Below are positions 27,480-42,771 of a DNA stretch of 64,000 nt, in pieces. The position numbers and the translations under genes are program-made. Every line of letters starts with the position of its first letter. Position 1 is the stretch's first letter. Under the pieces are notes generated by a model, which saw only the letters and a list, made by a program, of their open reading frames with translations, did no database searches and was not told where the DNA came from. This DNA is from Marinobacter lipolyticus SM19 (GTDB lineage Bacteria > Pseudomonadota > Gammaproteobacteria > Pseudomonadales > Oleiphilaceae), in contig NZ_KE007306.1 of the NCBI RefSeq assembly GCF_000397065.2, positions 76,813 to 140,812 on the forward strand, given 5' to 3'.

Positions 27480-28529
27480 CTAATCTGTAAGGTACGCCGT
27501 GAACGCAGGTGTGTAATGAGTCTCAAACCCGTTATCACTGCGTACGATGAAATAAGCCGCTATGTTTTCACGGGTAGCCAGTGCCTGTGCCCGCTCATAC
27601 CCCATAACGTTGAATCCGGTCGCCAGTGCATCGGCCAGCATAGTGTTGTCAGCGATCACGGTCACGGAAGCAAGGTTGTGCCGAATCGGCTTACCTGTCT
27701 CAGGGTTAATTGTATGTGAATAACGACGGCCTTCCGATTCGTAATAGTTACGATAATCCCCGGACGTCGCCATGGCCTGGTGATCCAGCGCCACGACACG
27801 GTTAATCTGACGACGCTCGGATACCGGCTGCTCAATGGCCAGACGCCAGGCATCACCATTGGGCTTTCGGCCGTTAACACGAACTTCCCCACCAATTTCC
27901 ACGAGATACGCTTCTACGCCCGCCTCTTCCAGGTAGCGTGCAACAGCATCTACGCCGTAACCCTTGGCTATCGCCGACAGATCAATGTACTGGGGGCGAT
28001 CACTTCTGAATGCAGACGGCTCTGGCCTAAGCTCGATGTTCTCATAGCCTGTGGCATCAAGCCTTGATTTAAGTTCCCCTTCTTCGGGGACCTTGTCCGG
28101 CCTGGCCTCGGGTCCGAACCCCCAAAGGTTAACCACCGGACCGATAGTGACATCAAAGGCACCCTCGGTAAGACTAGACACCTGGGTCGCCACGGCGAGT
28201 ACTTCGTAGAGAGCCTCCGAGAGCTCAATCCATTGCGATTGATCCTCCCGACGGTTGAGCCGTGAAAGCTCCGAATCCTCACGCCACGTTGACATGGACG
28301 CATCCACATCTTCAAGAACCTGCTCTATACCACTCCCCAGAGTCTCAAGGCGGGCCTCGTTATCAGTCAATACGACATTGATATGGTACTGGGTGCCAAA
28401 CACCGGGCCGGCAATTTCCCAGATTTTTTTCTCTGACTCAAACGAACAGCCCGCCAGCGCGGCAACCCCCAGCGCCATAAAGACGCTGAGCATTACCCCC
28501 CTGGCGGGCCAGAACATGCGGGATGTCAT
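27480..28529 (-). CDS. apbE: FAD:protein FMN transferase (lipoprotein)
   Basis: 349 residues. The N-terminal lipobox LAGC (C28) anchors it on the periplasmic side. It attaches FMN to threonines of NqrB and NqrC through phosphodiester bonds. Family marks are FGTQYHINV, DIGPVVNLWGFG (read as VTIGPVVNLWGFG), YIDLSAIAKGYGVDAVA and LVEIGGEVRVNG. The C-terminal MLADALATGFNVMGYERA holds the metal-site Asp. Nine nt separate it from the nqrF stop, so it is co-expressed with its substrates. Confidence 0.96.
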   Translation of the reverse strand: MTSRMFWPARGVMLSVFMALGVAALAGCSFESEKKIWEIAGPVFGTQYHINVVLTDNEARLETLGSGIEQVLEDVDASMSTWREDSELSRLNRREDQSQWIELSEALYEVLAVATQVSSLTEGAFDVTIGPVVNLWGFGPEARPDKVPEEGELKSRLDATGYENIELRPEPSAFRSDRPQYIDLSAIAKGYGVDAVARYLEEAGVEAYLVEIGGEVRVNGRKPNGDAWRLAIEQPVSERRQINRVVALDHQAMATSGDYRNYYESEGRRYSHTINPETGKPIRHNLASVTVIADNTMLADALATGFNVMGYERAQALATRENIAAYFIVRSDNGFETHYTPAFTAYLTD

Positions 28530-28538
28530 CTTGGTAGA

Positions 28539-29765
28539 TTACCCTCCGAAGTCATCCAGCATGATGTTCTCGTCCTCAACACCAAGATCCTTCAGCATCT
28601 TGATCACGGACGCGTTCATGATTGGGGGCCCACACATGTAGTATTCACAGTCCTCAGGCGCGGGATGGTCCTTCAGATAGTTTTCATACAGCACGTTGTG
28701 GATGAACCCTGTGGGTCCTTCCCAGTTATCCTCGGGTAGCGCATCGGACAGTGCCACGTGCCACTCGAAGTTGTCGTTTTCCTCGGCCAGGCCGTCAAAG
28801 TCTTCCACGTAGAACATCTCGCGGACACTTCGCGCACCGTACCAGAAGCTGATCTTGCGCTTGGAGTTCAGTCGCTTGAGCTGATCAAAGATATGGGAGC
28901 GCATCGGTGCCATACCTGCACCACCACCAATGAACACCATTTCAGCGTCGGTCTTCTTGGCGAAGAACTCACCAAACGGCCCCATCACGGTCACCTTGTC
29001 ACCCGGCTTCAGGTCGAATACGTAGCTCGACATGATGCCCGGCGGATAATCCGTTCCAGGAGGTGGCGTGGCAATACGGATGTTGAACTTGAGCACACCG
29101 CGCTCTTCCGGATAGTTCGCCATGGAGTAGGCGCGGATGGTCTCTTCCTTGTTGATCGCCTTGTAACGCCAGATGTTGTGCTTGTCCCAGTCCTCGTGGA
29201 ACTCCTCTTCAATCGCGAAATCCTTGAAATCGATCTCGTAGGGAGGACACTCGAGCTGGACGTAACCACCGGCACGGAAATCAACTTCCTCGCCTTCGGG
29301 CAGCTTCAACACCAGTTCCTTGATGAAGGTCGCTACGTTGTGGTTCGAGATAACCTCGCATTCCCACTTCTTCACGCCGAAAAATTCCTCCGGCACTTCG
29401 ACCTTCATGTCCTGCTTGACAGGGACCTGACAGGACAGGCGCCAGCCTTCCTTTTCTTCACGATTGGTGAAGTGGGTCTTTTCGGTCGGCAACATCGCGC
29501 CGCCGCCTTCCAGAACCTTACACTTACACTGGGCACAGGTACCGCCACCGCCACAGGCTGATGACAGGAAAATGCCGCTGTTTGCCAACGTACCCAGCAG
29601 TTTGCCCCCCGCTTCCGTCGTCAGGGTGTGTTCCGGGTCGTCATTGATTTCGATAGTCACATCACCGGTGCTTACCAGCTTGGAACGGGCCGCGAGGATA
29701 ATCGCGACCAACGCCAGTACGATAACGGTGAACATGACCACGCCGAGAATAATTTCTGTACTCAT
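28539..29765 (-). CDS. nqrF: Na+-translocating NADH:quinone reductase subunit F
   Basis: The NADH-oxidising subunit, 408 residues. There is one N-terminal membrane helix (about 6-26). The plant-type [2Fe-2S] domain has C71, C77, C80 and C112. A ferredoxin-reductase-like FAD/NADH domain follows, with [11 protein letters not shown] for [24 protein letters not shown] for NADH and the C-terminal [15 protein letters not shown]. Electrons pass from NADH through FAD and the iron-sulfur centre to the membrane flavins. It is separated from nqrE by 37 nt. Confidence 0.97.
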   Translation of the reverse strand: MSTEIILGVVMFTVIVLALVAIILAARSKLVSTGDVTIEINDDPEHTLTTEAGGKLLGTLANSGIFLSSACGGGGTCAQCKCKVLEGGGAMLPTEKTHFTNREEKEGWRLSCQVPVKQDMKVEVPEEFFGVKKWECEVISNHNVATFIKELVLKLPEGEEVDFRAGGYVQLECPPYEIDFKDFAIEEEFHEDWDKHNIWRYKAINKEETIRAYSMANYPEERGVLKFNIRIATPPPGTDYPPGIMSSYVFDLKPGDKVTVMGPFGEFFAKKTDAEMVFIGGGAGMAPMRSHIFDQLKRLNSKRKISFWYGARSVREMFYVEDFDGLAEENDNFEWHVALSDALPEDNWEGPTGFIHNVLYENYLKDHPAPEDCEYYMCGPPIMNASVIKMLKDLGVEDENIMLDDFGG

Positions 29766-29802
29766 GGTCTCGCCTTTTCGTTAAACCGAATCACCGGGTT
29801 GA

Positions 29803-30410
29803 TTACAGTGAAATGCCAGAGAATGACATGAAGCCCAGGGACATCAGACCAACAGTAATGAAGGTGATACCCAGGCCACGCAAACCGTGCGGCACGTCGC
29901 TGTATTTCAGTTTCTCACGGATGCCGGCCAGGGCAACAATGGCCAGCGCCCAGCCCAAACCGGCACCGAAGCCGTACACCACACTCTCACCAAAGGTGTA
30001 GTCCCGCTCAACCATGAACAGCGACGCACCAAGGATGGCGCAGTTCACCGTAATCAGCGGCAGGAACACACCCAGCGCGGCGTATAGCGCGGGGATGTAC
30101 TTGTCCAGCACCATTTCCATGATCTGGACAATCGCGGCGATAACACCGATGTAGGTCAACAGGCCGAGAAAGCTCAGGTCAACATTGGAGAGACCGGCCC
30201 ACTCAAGCGCGCCTTCACGGAGAATGCTGTTATACAGCAGGTTGTTCACCGGCACGGTTACGGTGAGCACGACTACCACGGCAATACCGAGACCAACAGC
30301 CGCCTCAATCTTCTTGGAGATCGCCAGGAAGGTACACATCCCCAGGAAGAAGGCCAGCGCCATGTTCTCAACAAAAACGGCCTTCAGAATCAAGCTGATA
30401 TAATGTTCCA

Positions 30411-30411
<1 letters not shown>
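29803..30411 (-). CDS. nqrE: Na+-translocating NADH:quinone reductase subunit E
   Basis: An integral membrane subunit of 202 residues with six helices, homologous to NqrD and RnfA. The half-helix ends [13 protein letters not shown] and [11 protein letters not shown] carry the conserved cysteines that bind an iron centre at the NqrD/E interface. Start and nqrD stop overlap by one base (TGATG), which suggests translational coupling. Confidence 0.97.
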
Positions 30412-31076
<665 letters not shown>

Positions 31077-31078
31077 GA

Positions 31079-31882
31079 TCAGACCTCCCCTTCACGAAGT
31101 TTTTTCAGGAACGGTGCGTAGCCACGGTCACTCATCCAGTAGTTAACAAGCTGTTGCACACCGCGGCTCGTCAGGGTCGCACCGGAGAGCGCGTCGACCT
31201 TATGCTCCCTGTCAGCGGCATCAGCGCTCACACCACCTTTAACAAGGCGGATCTGAGGCTCTTCCAGATCTTCACCATAGACTTCCTTACCGACCCACTG
31301 ACTTTTCCAGCGCGGGTTGTCCACCTCACCACCAAGACCGGGGGTCTCCGCGTGAGCATAGAAGCCGAGCCCTTCGACGGTGTTGGCATCGCCTTCCAGG
31401 GATACGAAGCCGTACAGAGTGGACCACAGGCCGTACCCGTGCACTGGCAGTACCACCCGCACCAGTTCGCCGTTTTCAGAGAGCGTGAAAATCTTGGCCA
31501 CGTTCGGACGGCGCTTGATACCTGCCTTGTCTTCCGACGACGGAATGTTGGTGGACATGGCAGGATCAGAGGCCGCTTTGTACATATCGTACTTCATCGG
31601 GTCCTCTACGCCGACCTCGGATGGCTCCACGTACTCACCACTGTCCAGGTCCAGCAAACGCACGTCAAAACGGGAGAATTCCTCCTCGATTTCTGCGGCG
31701 CTCGCACCTTGCTTCAACATGCCGGCAGCCGCCAGGATGTTGGTTTTGATATCCAGATTCTGGTTCTTGATCTGTGCTGGTCTGAGAGACACCGCGGCAG
31801 TGGAAACCACAACCGAGAAGACGATACTCAGTACCAGGGCAACAATCAGCGTTCTGGAGACGGTTTCTTTAGCTTTAGCCAC
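31079..31882 (-). CDS. nqrC: Na+-translocating NADH:quinone reductase subunit C
   Basis: 267 residues. One N-terminal helix ([20 protein letters not shown]) is followed by a periplasmic flavin domain. The covalent-FMN site is SGAT in [15 protein letters not shown], with the acceptor threonine at about T236. Its start overlaps the nqrB end by 8 nt. ApbE for flavinylation is encoded in the same cluster. Confidence 0.97.
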   Translation of the reverse strand: MAKAKETVSRTLIVALVLSIVFSVVVSTAAVSLRPAQIKNQNLDIKTNILAAAGMLKQGASAAEIEEEFSRFDVRLLDLDSGEYVEPSEVGVEDPMKYDMYKAASDPAMSTNIPSSEDKAGIKRRPNVAKIFTLSENGELVRVVLPVHGYGLWSTLYGFVSLEGDANTVEGLGFYAHAETPGLGGEVDNPRWKSQWVGKEVYGEDLEEPQIRLVKGGVSADAADREHKVDALSGATLTSRGVQQLVNYWMSDRGYAPFLKKLREGEV

Positions 31883-33080
31883 GAGCGAGCCTCCGTTTGA
31901 TGTTGGCCTGAACCACGTAGTGATCCATCAGCGGTGCGAACAGGTTGGCGAACAGGATGGCCAGCATGATGCCTTCCGGGAACGCCGGGTTTACAACACG
32001 AATCAGCACCGTCATCACGCCCACCAGGATACCGAAACACCAGCGACCGGTGTTGGTCATGGCAGCGGACACAGGATCGGTCGCCATGAACATCATGCCA
32101 AAGGCAAAACCGCCCATGACCAGGTGCCAGTGTGCCGGTACATTGAACATCGGGTTGGTGTCGGAACCAATAATGTTCAACAGCAGGGTCATAGCGATCA
32201 TGCCAATCATGACGCCGCCGACGATACGGTAGGACGCGATCTTCATCACCAGAAGGATGAGACCACCGATCAGAATTGCCAGCGTGGACGTTTCACCCAC
32301 GGAGCCCTGAATCGTGCCCATAAATGCGGACATCCAGCCGATCTGCGCTTCAAGCGCTTCCAGGCCACCGCTGGCGGCCCAGCTCAGTGCGGTTGCACCG
32401 CTAAAGCCATCGACCGCCGTCCACACGGCATCGCCGGAGATCTGTGCGGGGTAGGCAAAGTACAGGAAGGCACGACCGGTGAGTGCCGGGTTGAGGAAGT
32501 TCTTGCCGGTACCGCCAAATACTTCCTTACCAATAACCACACCGAAGGTGATCCCCAAAGCCACCTGCCACAGCGGAAGATCCGGTGGGCAGATCAGGGC
32601 AAACAGCACCGAGGTCACGAAGAAACCTTCGTTGACTTCGTGGCGACGAACGGTGGCAAACAGCACCTCCCAGAAACCACCGACGACAAACGTCACGAGG
32701 TAAATGGGCAGGAAGTAGGCCATGCCGTAGACGAAATTATCCCAGATACTGGCGGCATTGTTACCCGCCAACGCGCTGATAAACGCCGTGCGCAGACCGC
32801 CGTCACCCATCAGGGCATCCGGATTTTCAGCCAGGAAGCTGTTGGCCTGGAAGCCGATGTTCCACATACCGAAGAACATGGCCGGGAAGGTGCACAACCA
32901 CACCGTGATCATGATGCGCTTCAGGTCAACCCCGTCACGAACGTGAGCTGTGGTGGAGGTCACACTGCCCGGCGAGTAGAAAATGGTATCGACGGCTTCG
33001 TACAGCGCGTACCAGCGCTCGTACTTGCCACCTTTTTCAAAGTGATGCTCGATGCCATCGAGAAACTGTCGGATTGCCAT
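31875..33080 (-). CDS. nqrB: Na+-translocating NADH:quinone reductase subunit B
   Basis: The main membrane subunit with the sodium path and riboflavin, 401 residues with about ten helices. Covalent FMN is expected on T230 in GFSGATALS. Further conserved segments are [17 protein letters not shown] and [17 protein letters not shown]. It is four nt after the nqrA stop. This is the subunit targeted by korormicin-type quinone-site inhibitors in Vibrio (established knowledge of the family). Confidence 0.97.
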   Translation of the reverse strand: MAIRQFLDGIEHHFEKGGKYERWYALYEAVDTIFYSPGSVTSTTAHVRDGVDLKRIMITVWLCTFPAMFFGMWNIGFQANSFLAENPDALMGDGGLRTAFISALAGNNAASIWDNFVYGMAYFLPIYLVTFVVGGFWEVLFATVRRHEVNEGFFVTSVLFALICPPDLPLWQVALGITFGVVIGKEVFGGTGKNFLNPALTGRAFLYFAYPAQISGDAVWTAVDGFSGATALSWAASGGLEALEAQIGWMSAFMGTIQGSVGETSTLAILIGGLILLVMKIASYRIVGGVMIGMIAMTLLLNIIGSDTNPMFNVPAHWHLVMGGFAFGMMFMATDPVSAAMTNTGRWCFGILVGVMTVLIRVVNPAFPEGIMLAILFANLFAPLMDHYVVQANIKRRLARG

Positions 33081-33084
33081 CGTA

Positions 33085-34616
<1,532 letters not shown>

Positions 34617-34622
34617 GCGCCA

Positions 34623-34651
34623 ATTATAAAGATTAAGTCATCCTATTTCCA
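34623..34651 (-). promoter_or_regulatory. Promoter of the nqr operon
   Basis: On the minus strand, TGGAAA (34651-34646), a 17-nt spacer and a perfect TATAAT (34628-34623). It is the only good sigma-70 candidate in the 380-nt gap upstream of nqrA. Confidence 0.65.
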
Positions 34652-34710
34652 CCAGAAACCCGGCGGAGTTTGTGCCCTAACGTAACACAACCATGGTGAA
34701 TTTCGGGCCA

Positions 34711-34746
34711 AAAAGAAACCCCGGCAGCATAGGCTGGCGGGGGTTC
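34711..34746 (-). terminator. Rho-independent terminator of the GAPDH gene
   Basis: Read on the minus strand: a GC-rich, imperfect stem AACCCCCGCCAGC / GCTGCCGGGGTT with a short loop, followed by TTCTTTTT. It lies about 70 nt after the GAPDH stop. Confidence 0.8.
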
Positions 34747-34814
34747 TGATCAATTTGCCATTGTTACAGCAACGTCACACGCTCGGTAACGATGGCCGCG
34801 CTACGACCAAGGTA

Positions 34815-36284
34815 TCAGTCGCGGGCGCGCTTCGGGAAGATCGGGTAAGTCACGCCGGCCATCTGGTTGACGCAACGAACCACCTGGGCGCTATAGCCGA
34901 ATTCGTTGTCGTACCAAACGTACAGGATCACACGCTTACCACCGGCGATCGTCGCCTGGGCATCAACAATACCAGCGTGACGCGATCCCACGAAGTCAGT
35001 GGATACAACCTCCGGAGAGTTCACGAAATCGATCTGCTTCTGCAGCTCGGAGTGCAGCGCCATCTCACGCAGGTAGTCGTTAACAATATCTACGTCCACT
35101 TCCTTCTTCAGGTTGAGATTCAGGATTGCCATGGACACATTCGGCGTCGGAACACGGATAGCGTTCCCGCTCAGCTTACCTTTCAGTTCCGGCAATGCCT
35201 TGGCCACTGCCTTGGCAGCGCCAGTCTCGGTGATAACCATGTTCAGCGCCGCACTGCGACCACGACGACTGCCCTTGTGGTAGTTATCAATCAGGTTCTG
35301 GTCGTTGGTGTAGGAGTGGACTGTCTCGACATGGCCATCCTCGATACCAAACTCGTCATTGATTGCCTTCAGAACCGGCGTAATGGCGTTAGTGGTACAG
35401 GAAGCTGCCGACAGAATCTTGTCTTCGTCGGTGATCCAATCGCTGTTGATGCCATAAACGATGTTCTTGATATCACCCTTGCCCGGAGCGGTCAGGATGA
35501 CACGACTGACACCCTTGGACTTCAGGTGAAGACCGAGGCCGTCCTCGTCACGCCAGATACCGGTATTATCGACAACAATGGCGTTTTCGATTCCATACTG
35601 GGTGTAGTCCACCTGGTCCGGACCCTTCGAGTAAATCACCTTGATGTAGTTGCCGTTAGCGATCAGCGCCGAATTTTCCTCATCCACGGTGATGGTGCCA
35701 TCAAAGGGACCATGCACGGAGTCACGGCGCAGCAGACTGGCACGCTTCTCCAGATCGTTCTCGGCACCGCCCTGGCGAACCACAATGGCGCGCAGGCGCA
35801 GGTTGTTACCACCACCGGCTTTCTCGATCAGGATACGGGCCAGCAGACGGCCGATGCGACCGAAACCGTACAGGACCACGTCCTTGGTGCCATTTCCGGC
35901 ATCTTCCTCGGACTGGGCCGCGTACTGCCCCACAACCGGACCAATCTCGCGGTTCAGGAATTCTTCCAGTGAGCCACCCTCGGCCTTGAATTTAACTGCC
36001 AGCTTGCCGATATCCACGTGGGCACGCCCCAGGTCCATCTTGTCCATGGCCTGCAGGATAGGCAGTGTATCGTGCACTGACAGCTCGCTGTCCTCTACCT
36101 GGCGGACAAAACGGTGAGCACGAATAATACCGATAACCGACTGGTTGATGATGGCGCGACCGTATACGGAAGTAACCACATTATTCTTGCGGTAAAGGCG
36201 GCCGATCAGCGGAATCATGGCTTCCGCAGTGGATTCTCTCTCGGTCCAGTTAGACAGGTGCTGGTTAATCTGTTCGTGACTCAC
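34815..36284 (-). CDS. Glyceraldehyde-3-phosphate dehydrogenase with N-terminal extension
   Basis: 489 residues. A GAPDH core begins near residue 135 (NAD site VLYGFGRIGRLLAR, with GFGRIGR at 140-146). Catalytic C296 is in SAASCTTNAITP, and PTPNVSMAILNLNL and WYDNEFGYSAQVVR follow. About 130 extra residues precede it (helical, starting SHEQINQHLSNW), a feature of a gammaproteobacterial subgroup that includes the Pseudomonas gene next to mfd. The role of the extension is unknown. The cofactor-selecting residue cannot be judged safely. A good promoter and terminator frame it as a single-gene unit. Confidence 0.93.
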   Translation of the reverse strand: MSHEQINQHLSNWTERESTAEAMIPLIGRLYRKNNVVTSVYGRAIINQSVIGIIRAHRFVRQVEDSELSVHDTLPILQAMDKMDLGRAHVDIGKLAVKFKAEGGSLEEFLNREIGPVVGQYAAQSEEDAGNGTKDVVLYGFGRIGRLLARILIEKAGGGNNLRLRAIVVRQGGAENDLEKRASLLRRDSVHGPFDGTITVDEENSALIANGNYIKVIYSKGPDQVDYTQYGIENAIVVDNTGIWRDEDGLGLHLKSKGVSRVILTAPGKGDIKNIVYGINSDWITDEDKILSAASCTTNAITPVLKAINDEFGIEDGHVETVHSYTNDQNLIDNYHKGSRRGRSAALNMVITETGAAKAVAKALPELKGKLSGNAIRVPTPNVSMAILNLNLKKEVDVDIVNDYLREMALHSELQKQIDFVNSPEVVSTDFVGSRHAGIVDAQATIAGGKRVILYVWYDNEFGYSAQVVRCVNQMAGVTYPIFPKRARD

Positions 36285-36325
36285 GCTTGAACCTCTGCAG
36301 TTGGCACTTGGAAATATGGGCGCAT

Positions 36326-36354
36326 ATTATCCAATTTAAAATGCCAGACCGCAA
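36326..36354 (-). promoter_or_regulatory. Promoter of the GAPDH gene
   Basis: On the minus strand, TTGCGG (36354-36349), a 17-nt spacer and GATAAT (36331-36326), about 40 nt upstream of the ATG at 36284. It lies in the divergent GAPDH/mfd region. Confidence 0.55.
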
Positions 36355-36452
36355 ATACTGCCGACATCCCTACCATGACAGTGACCCTTACGACCGGTAG
36401 AATACGGCGCCTTGCCGCCCCGGACTTCAATTGCAGGAGAAGACAAACGCCC

Positions 36453-39400
36453 ATGACTGACGGTGCATCCTCACTACGCTCCCGCCCTGCCCTGGTGGCA
36501 CCGGATTTCCCGGAAAAATCAGCCGATCATCGCACATGGGGCCAATTACACGGCAGTAGCGATGCACTGGCCATTTGTGAGAGCGCGAATCGGCATCAGG
36601 GCCTGACCCTGGTCATTACCCGCAGCACCGACGAAGCCATCCGGCTGGAACAGTCCATGCGCTTTTACCTCGGCCTGCCCGCGGAAGAAGACGGCAGTAC
36701 CGTCACCCGTAGCGGGCTTGAGCTGCTATCGCTGCCGGACTGGGAAACCCTCCCGTACGACCTGTTTTCGCCGCACCAGGATATTACCTCCCGTCGGATC
36801 CGCACCCTGCACCGCCTGCCATCGACCCGGCACGGTGTGCTGGTCGTCCCGGCACGCACCCTGATGCATCGCCTGCCTCCGGCTCATTACCTGCAGGGCA
36901 ACACCTTGCTGCTTGAGGTAGGGCAAACACTGGACATTGACGACTGGCGGCTGCAACTGGAATCCGCTGGTTATCGCCACACCGAAAACGTCTACGAACA
37001 CGGCGAGTATGCGGTTCGCGGCGCGATTCTGGATATCTTTCCGATGGGCGCGACGCAACCTTACCGTATCGACCTTTTTGATGACGAAATCGAAACCTTA
37101 CGGACCTTTGATCCGGAAACCCAGCGCTCCATCGATCGCATCGACAGGATCGAACTGCTGCCGGCCAACGAATTCCCATGGAATAAGGAAGCACGATCCG
37201 GCTTTCGCAACCGCTGGTTTGAGCACTTCCCCAACGCCGACAAGGACGCACCGATATACCAGGATGTCACCCACGGCATTACACCTCCGGGCATCGAGTA
37301 CTACCTGCCGTTATTCTTTGATGAAACTGCGACCCTGTTTGACTATCTGCCCGACAGCACCCATGTCTTCACCGCCGACGGCCTGAACGATGCCATTGCC
37401 CACTTTGACACGGAAACACGGGCGCGACATGAAGACCGACGCCACGACCGGCTGCGTCCGATCCTGCCGCCCACCGAACTGTTCCTGCAGCAGGAAGAGC
37501 TGTTCGGGCAACTCAAGCGGTTCCCCCGAGTCACCGTCACAACAAACACCGCAATTAACGCCGGCGCTGAAAACTGCAGCACTGACGAATTACCCGATGT
37601 CGCTATGGACGGTCGCGCAGCGGAGCCCGCCGCCCGCCTGAAGCGGTTTATCCAGGAATTTGGCGGTCGCGTGCTGCTGTGCGCTGAGTCCTCCGGTCGC
37701 CGGGAGGCGCTGATCGACCATCTCGCCGATCACAACGTGAAACCAACCACCCTGGAGAGCTGGCAGGCATTCCTGGAGGACAGGGATTGCACTCTGGGCA
37801 TTACCATTGCCCCCATGGAGCAAGGCCTGGTGCTGCCAGACAAGCAGCTGGCACTGATCACCGAAACCGCGCTGTTCGGCGAACGGGTGTTACAACGCCG
37901 ACGCCGTGAAAAACCCACGGAAGTCGACGATTCCGGATACCGCGACCTGTCGGAGCTTCGCATCGGTGCGCCCGTGGTTCACATTGACCATGGCGTTGGC
38001 CGCTACCAGGGCCTTGAAACCATCACGGTTGAAGGTGACGCCAGCGAATTCCTGATGCTTGAATACGCCGGCGGTTCAAAACTGTACGTTCCGGTTTCCA
38101 GTCTCCACCTGATTTCCCGCTACACCGGCTCAGATACTGAACACGCGCCTCTGCACAAGCTGGGCACCGAGCGCTGGAGTAACGCCAAGCAGAAAGCCCT
38201 GGAGAAAATCCGCGACACCGCCGCCGAGTTGCTGGATGTCTACGCCCGTCGCGAGGCCCGCAAGGGCTTCTCTTTCGAAGACCCCAAAGAAGCCTACCGT
38301 GCTTTCGCCGCCGGCTTCCCATTCGAGGAAACTCCGGATCAGCAGGTGGCGATTGAGTCCGTCTTCGAGGACATGACCGGAGAACGGCCGATGGACCGGC
38401 TGGTCTGCGGCGACGTCGGCTTCGGTAAAACCGAAGTGGCCATGCGAGCTGCGTTCATGGCGACTTTCTCCGGCAAGCAGGTAGCCGTGCTGGTACCAAC
38501 CACCCTGCTGGCACAGCAACATTACGAGTCTTTCCGCGACCGCTTCTCGGACACCGCAGTCAACGTGGAACTGCTCAGCCGTTTCCGCAGCGGCGCCCAG
38601 ACCAGCAAGGCCATGGAAGCCATTGAAAGCGGCAAGGCGGACATTGTGATCGGCACCCATAAACTGCTCCAGGGGGACATGAAGTTCAAAAACCTGGGTC
38701 TGGTGATCATCGATGAAGAACATCGCTTCGGGGTTCAGCAGAAGGAAAAGTTCAAGGCGCTGCGGGCAGAGGTGGACATGTTGACGCTCACCGCCACACC
38801 CATTCCCCGTACATTGAATATGGCCATGGGCCACTTGCGAGACCTGTCTATCATTGCAACGCCCCCGGCGCGGCGCCTGTCGGTGAAAACTTTCGTACGC
38901 CAGCGGGACGATGCCATGGTCAAGGAAGCCATTCTGCGGGAAATCCTGCGGGGTGGTCAGGTGTACTTCCTCCACAACGATGTGGCTACCATCCAGAAAA
39001 CCGCCGAAGACCTGCGCGCATTGATTCCGGAAGCGCGGGTGGGTGTGGCCCATGGTCAAATGCGGGAGCGGGAACTTGAACAGATCATGTCGGACTTCTA
39101 TCACAAACGTTTCAATGTGCTGGTGTGCACAACCATTGTGGAAACCGGCATCGACATTCCCAGCGCCAACACCATCATCATCGAACGTGCTGACAAGTTC
39201 GGCCTCGCCCAGTTGCACCAGCTGCGCGGCCGGGTTGGGCGATCGCATCACCAGGCCTACGCCTACCTGCTGACACCGCCGCCCCGCTCCATCACCAGCG
39301 ACGCAAAAAAGCGCCTGGAAGCCATCTCCGAGGCCCAGGATCTGGGTGCCGGGTTCATGCTGGCCACCCACGACCTGGAAATCCGGGGTGCCGGCGAGCT

Positions 39401-39962
39401 GTTGGGTGAGGAACAGAGTGGTCAGATCGAAACCATTGGCTTCAGCCTGTACATGCAGTTGCTGGACGAGGCAGTGACCGCGATTCGCGAAGGACGCACC
39501 CCGAATGCTGAACTTCCCCTGAGCCACGGCACGGAGATGAACCTGCGCATCCCGGCGCTGATCCCGGATGACTACCTGCCGGATGTGCACAACCGACTGA
39601 TGCTGTACAAGCGGATTGCGAGTGTCAGTAAAAAAGACGAATTAAAAGAACTTCAGGTTGAGATGATTGATCGCTTCGGATTATTACCGGATCCGGCCAA
39701 AAACCTGATGCGTCAGACTGAACTGAGGCTCAGGGCAGAAGCCCTCGGCATTGTGAAAATCGACGCCGGCAAGGAATGGGCCAGACTGGAATTCGGCGCC
39801 TCGACACCGGTTGATCCTCTCGTGCTGGTTAAGAAAGTGCAATCCGCTCCGGACCAGTACCGGCTCGAAGGGGCCAACAGTTTCCGGTTCCGGCTGAAGG
39901 ATGCCTCAACCAGTGGTAAACTCGACAGCATTTCCGACATGCTCGGGCAGTTGACTCCCTGA
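36453..39962 (+). CDS. mfd: Transcription-repair coupling factor
   Basis: An ATP-driven translocase that removes stalled RNA polymerase and recruits UvrA. 1169 residues from ATG 36453 (AGGAGA upstream; the longer frame has no ribosome site). Domains in order: UvrB-homology D1-D2 near 30-350; the RNA-polymerase-interacting CarD-like domain around GAPVVHIDHGVGRYQGLETI; the helicase with Walker A GDVGFGKTEVAMRAA, DEEH in VIIDEEHRFGV, TATPIPRTL and the QLRGRVGRS motif VI; and the C-terminal autoinhibitory TRCF domain. It is divergent from GAPDH and followed by csiV. Confidence 0.97.
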   Translation: MTDGASSLRSRPALVAPDFPEKSADHRTWGQLHGSSDALAICESANRHQGLTLVITRSTDEAIRLEQSMRFYLGLPAEEDGSTVTRSGLELLSLPDWETLPYDLFSPHQDITSRRIRTLHRLPSTRHGVLVVPARTLMHRLPPAHYLQGNTLLLEVGQTLDIDDWRLQLESAGYRHTENVYEHGEYAVRGAILDIFPMGATQPYRIDLFDDEIETLRTFDPETQRSIDRIDRIELLPANEFPWNKEARSGFRNRWFEHFPNADKDAPIYQDVTHGITPPGIEYYLPLFFDETATLFDYLPDSTHVFTADGLNDAIAHFDTETRARHEDRRHDRLRPILPPTELFLQQEELFGQLKRFPRVTVTTNTAINAGAENCSTDELPDVAMDGRAAEPAARLKRFIQEFGGRVLLCAESSGRREALIDHLADHNVKPTTLESWQAFLEDRDCTLGITIAPMEQGLVLPDKQLALITETALFGERVLQRRRREKPTEVDDSGYRDLSELRIGAPVVHIDHGVGRYQGLETITVEGDASEFLMLEYAGGSKLYVPVSSLHLISRYTGSDTEHAPLHKLGTERWSNAKQKALEKIRDTAAELLDVYARREARKGFSFEDPKEAYRAFAAGFPFEETPDQQVAIESVFEDMTGERPMDRLVCGDVGFGKTEVAMRAAFMATFSGKQVAVLVPTTLLAQQHYESFRDRFSDTAVNVELLSRFRSGAQTSKAMEAIESGKADIVIGTHKLLQGDMKFKNLGLVIIDEEHRFGVQQKEKFKALRAEVDMLTLTATPIPRTLNMAMGHLRDLSIIATPPARRLSVKTFVRQRDDAMVKEAILREILRGGQVYFLHNDVATIQKTAEDLRALIPEARVGVAHGQMRERELEQIMSDFYHKRFNVLVCTTIVETGIDIPSANTIIIERADKFGLAQLHQLRGRVGRSHHQAYAYLLTPPPRSITSDAKKRLEAISEAQDLGAGFMLATHDLEIRGAGELLGEEQSGQIETIGFSLYMQLLDEAVTAIREGRTPNAELPLSHGTEMNLRIPALIPDDYLPDVHNRLMLYKRIASVSKKDELKELQVEMIDRFGLLPDPAKNLMRQTELRLRAEALGIVKIDAGKEWARLEFGASTPVDPLVLVKKVQSAPDQYRLEGANSFRFRLKDASTSGKLDSISDMLGQLTP

Positions 39963-40015
39963 AACCCAGGTACTGCCCACCAAACGACAGCAACTGATAT
40001 TGTGGAGTACAGCCC

Positions 40016-42715
<2,700 letters not shown>

Positions 42716-42771
42716 GGACGTCCTCAATCGTAAATAATCAATGCCAGCAGCGTCGCAACCATACGCGACGC

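Noticed and set aside
38130..39590. 486-codon minus-strand frame within mfd
   Set aside because: It lies opposite the helicase core of Mfd, whose motifs are intact; no ribosome site or homology.
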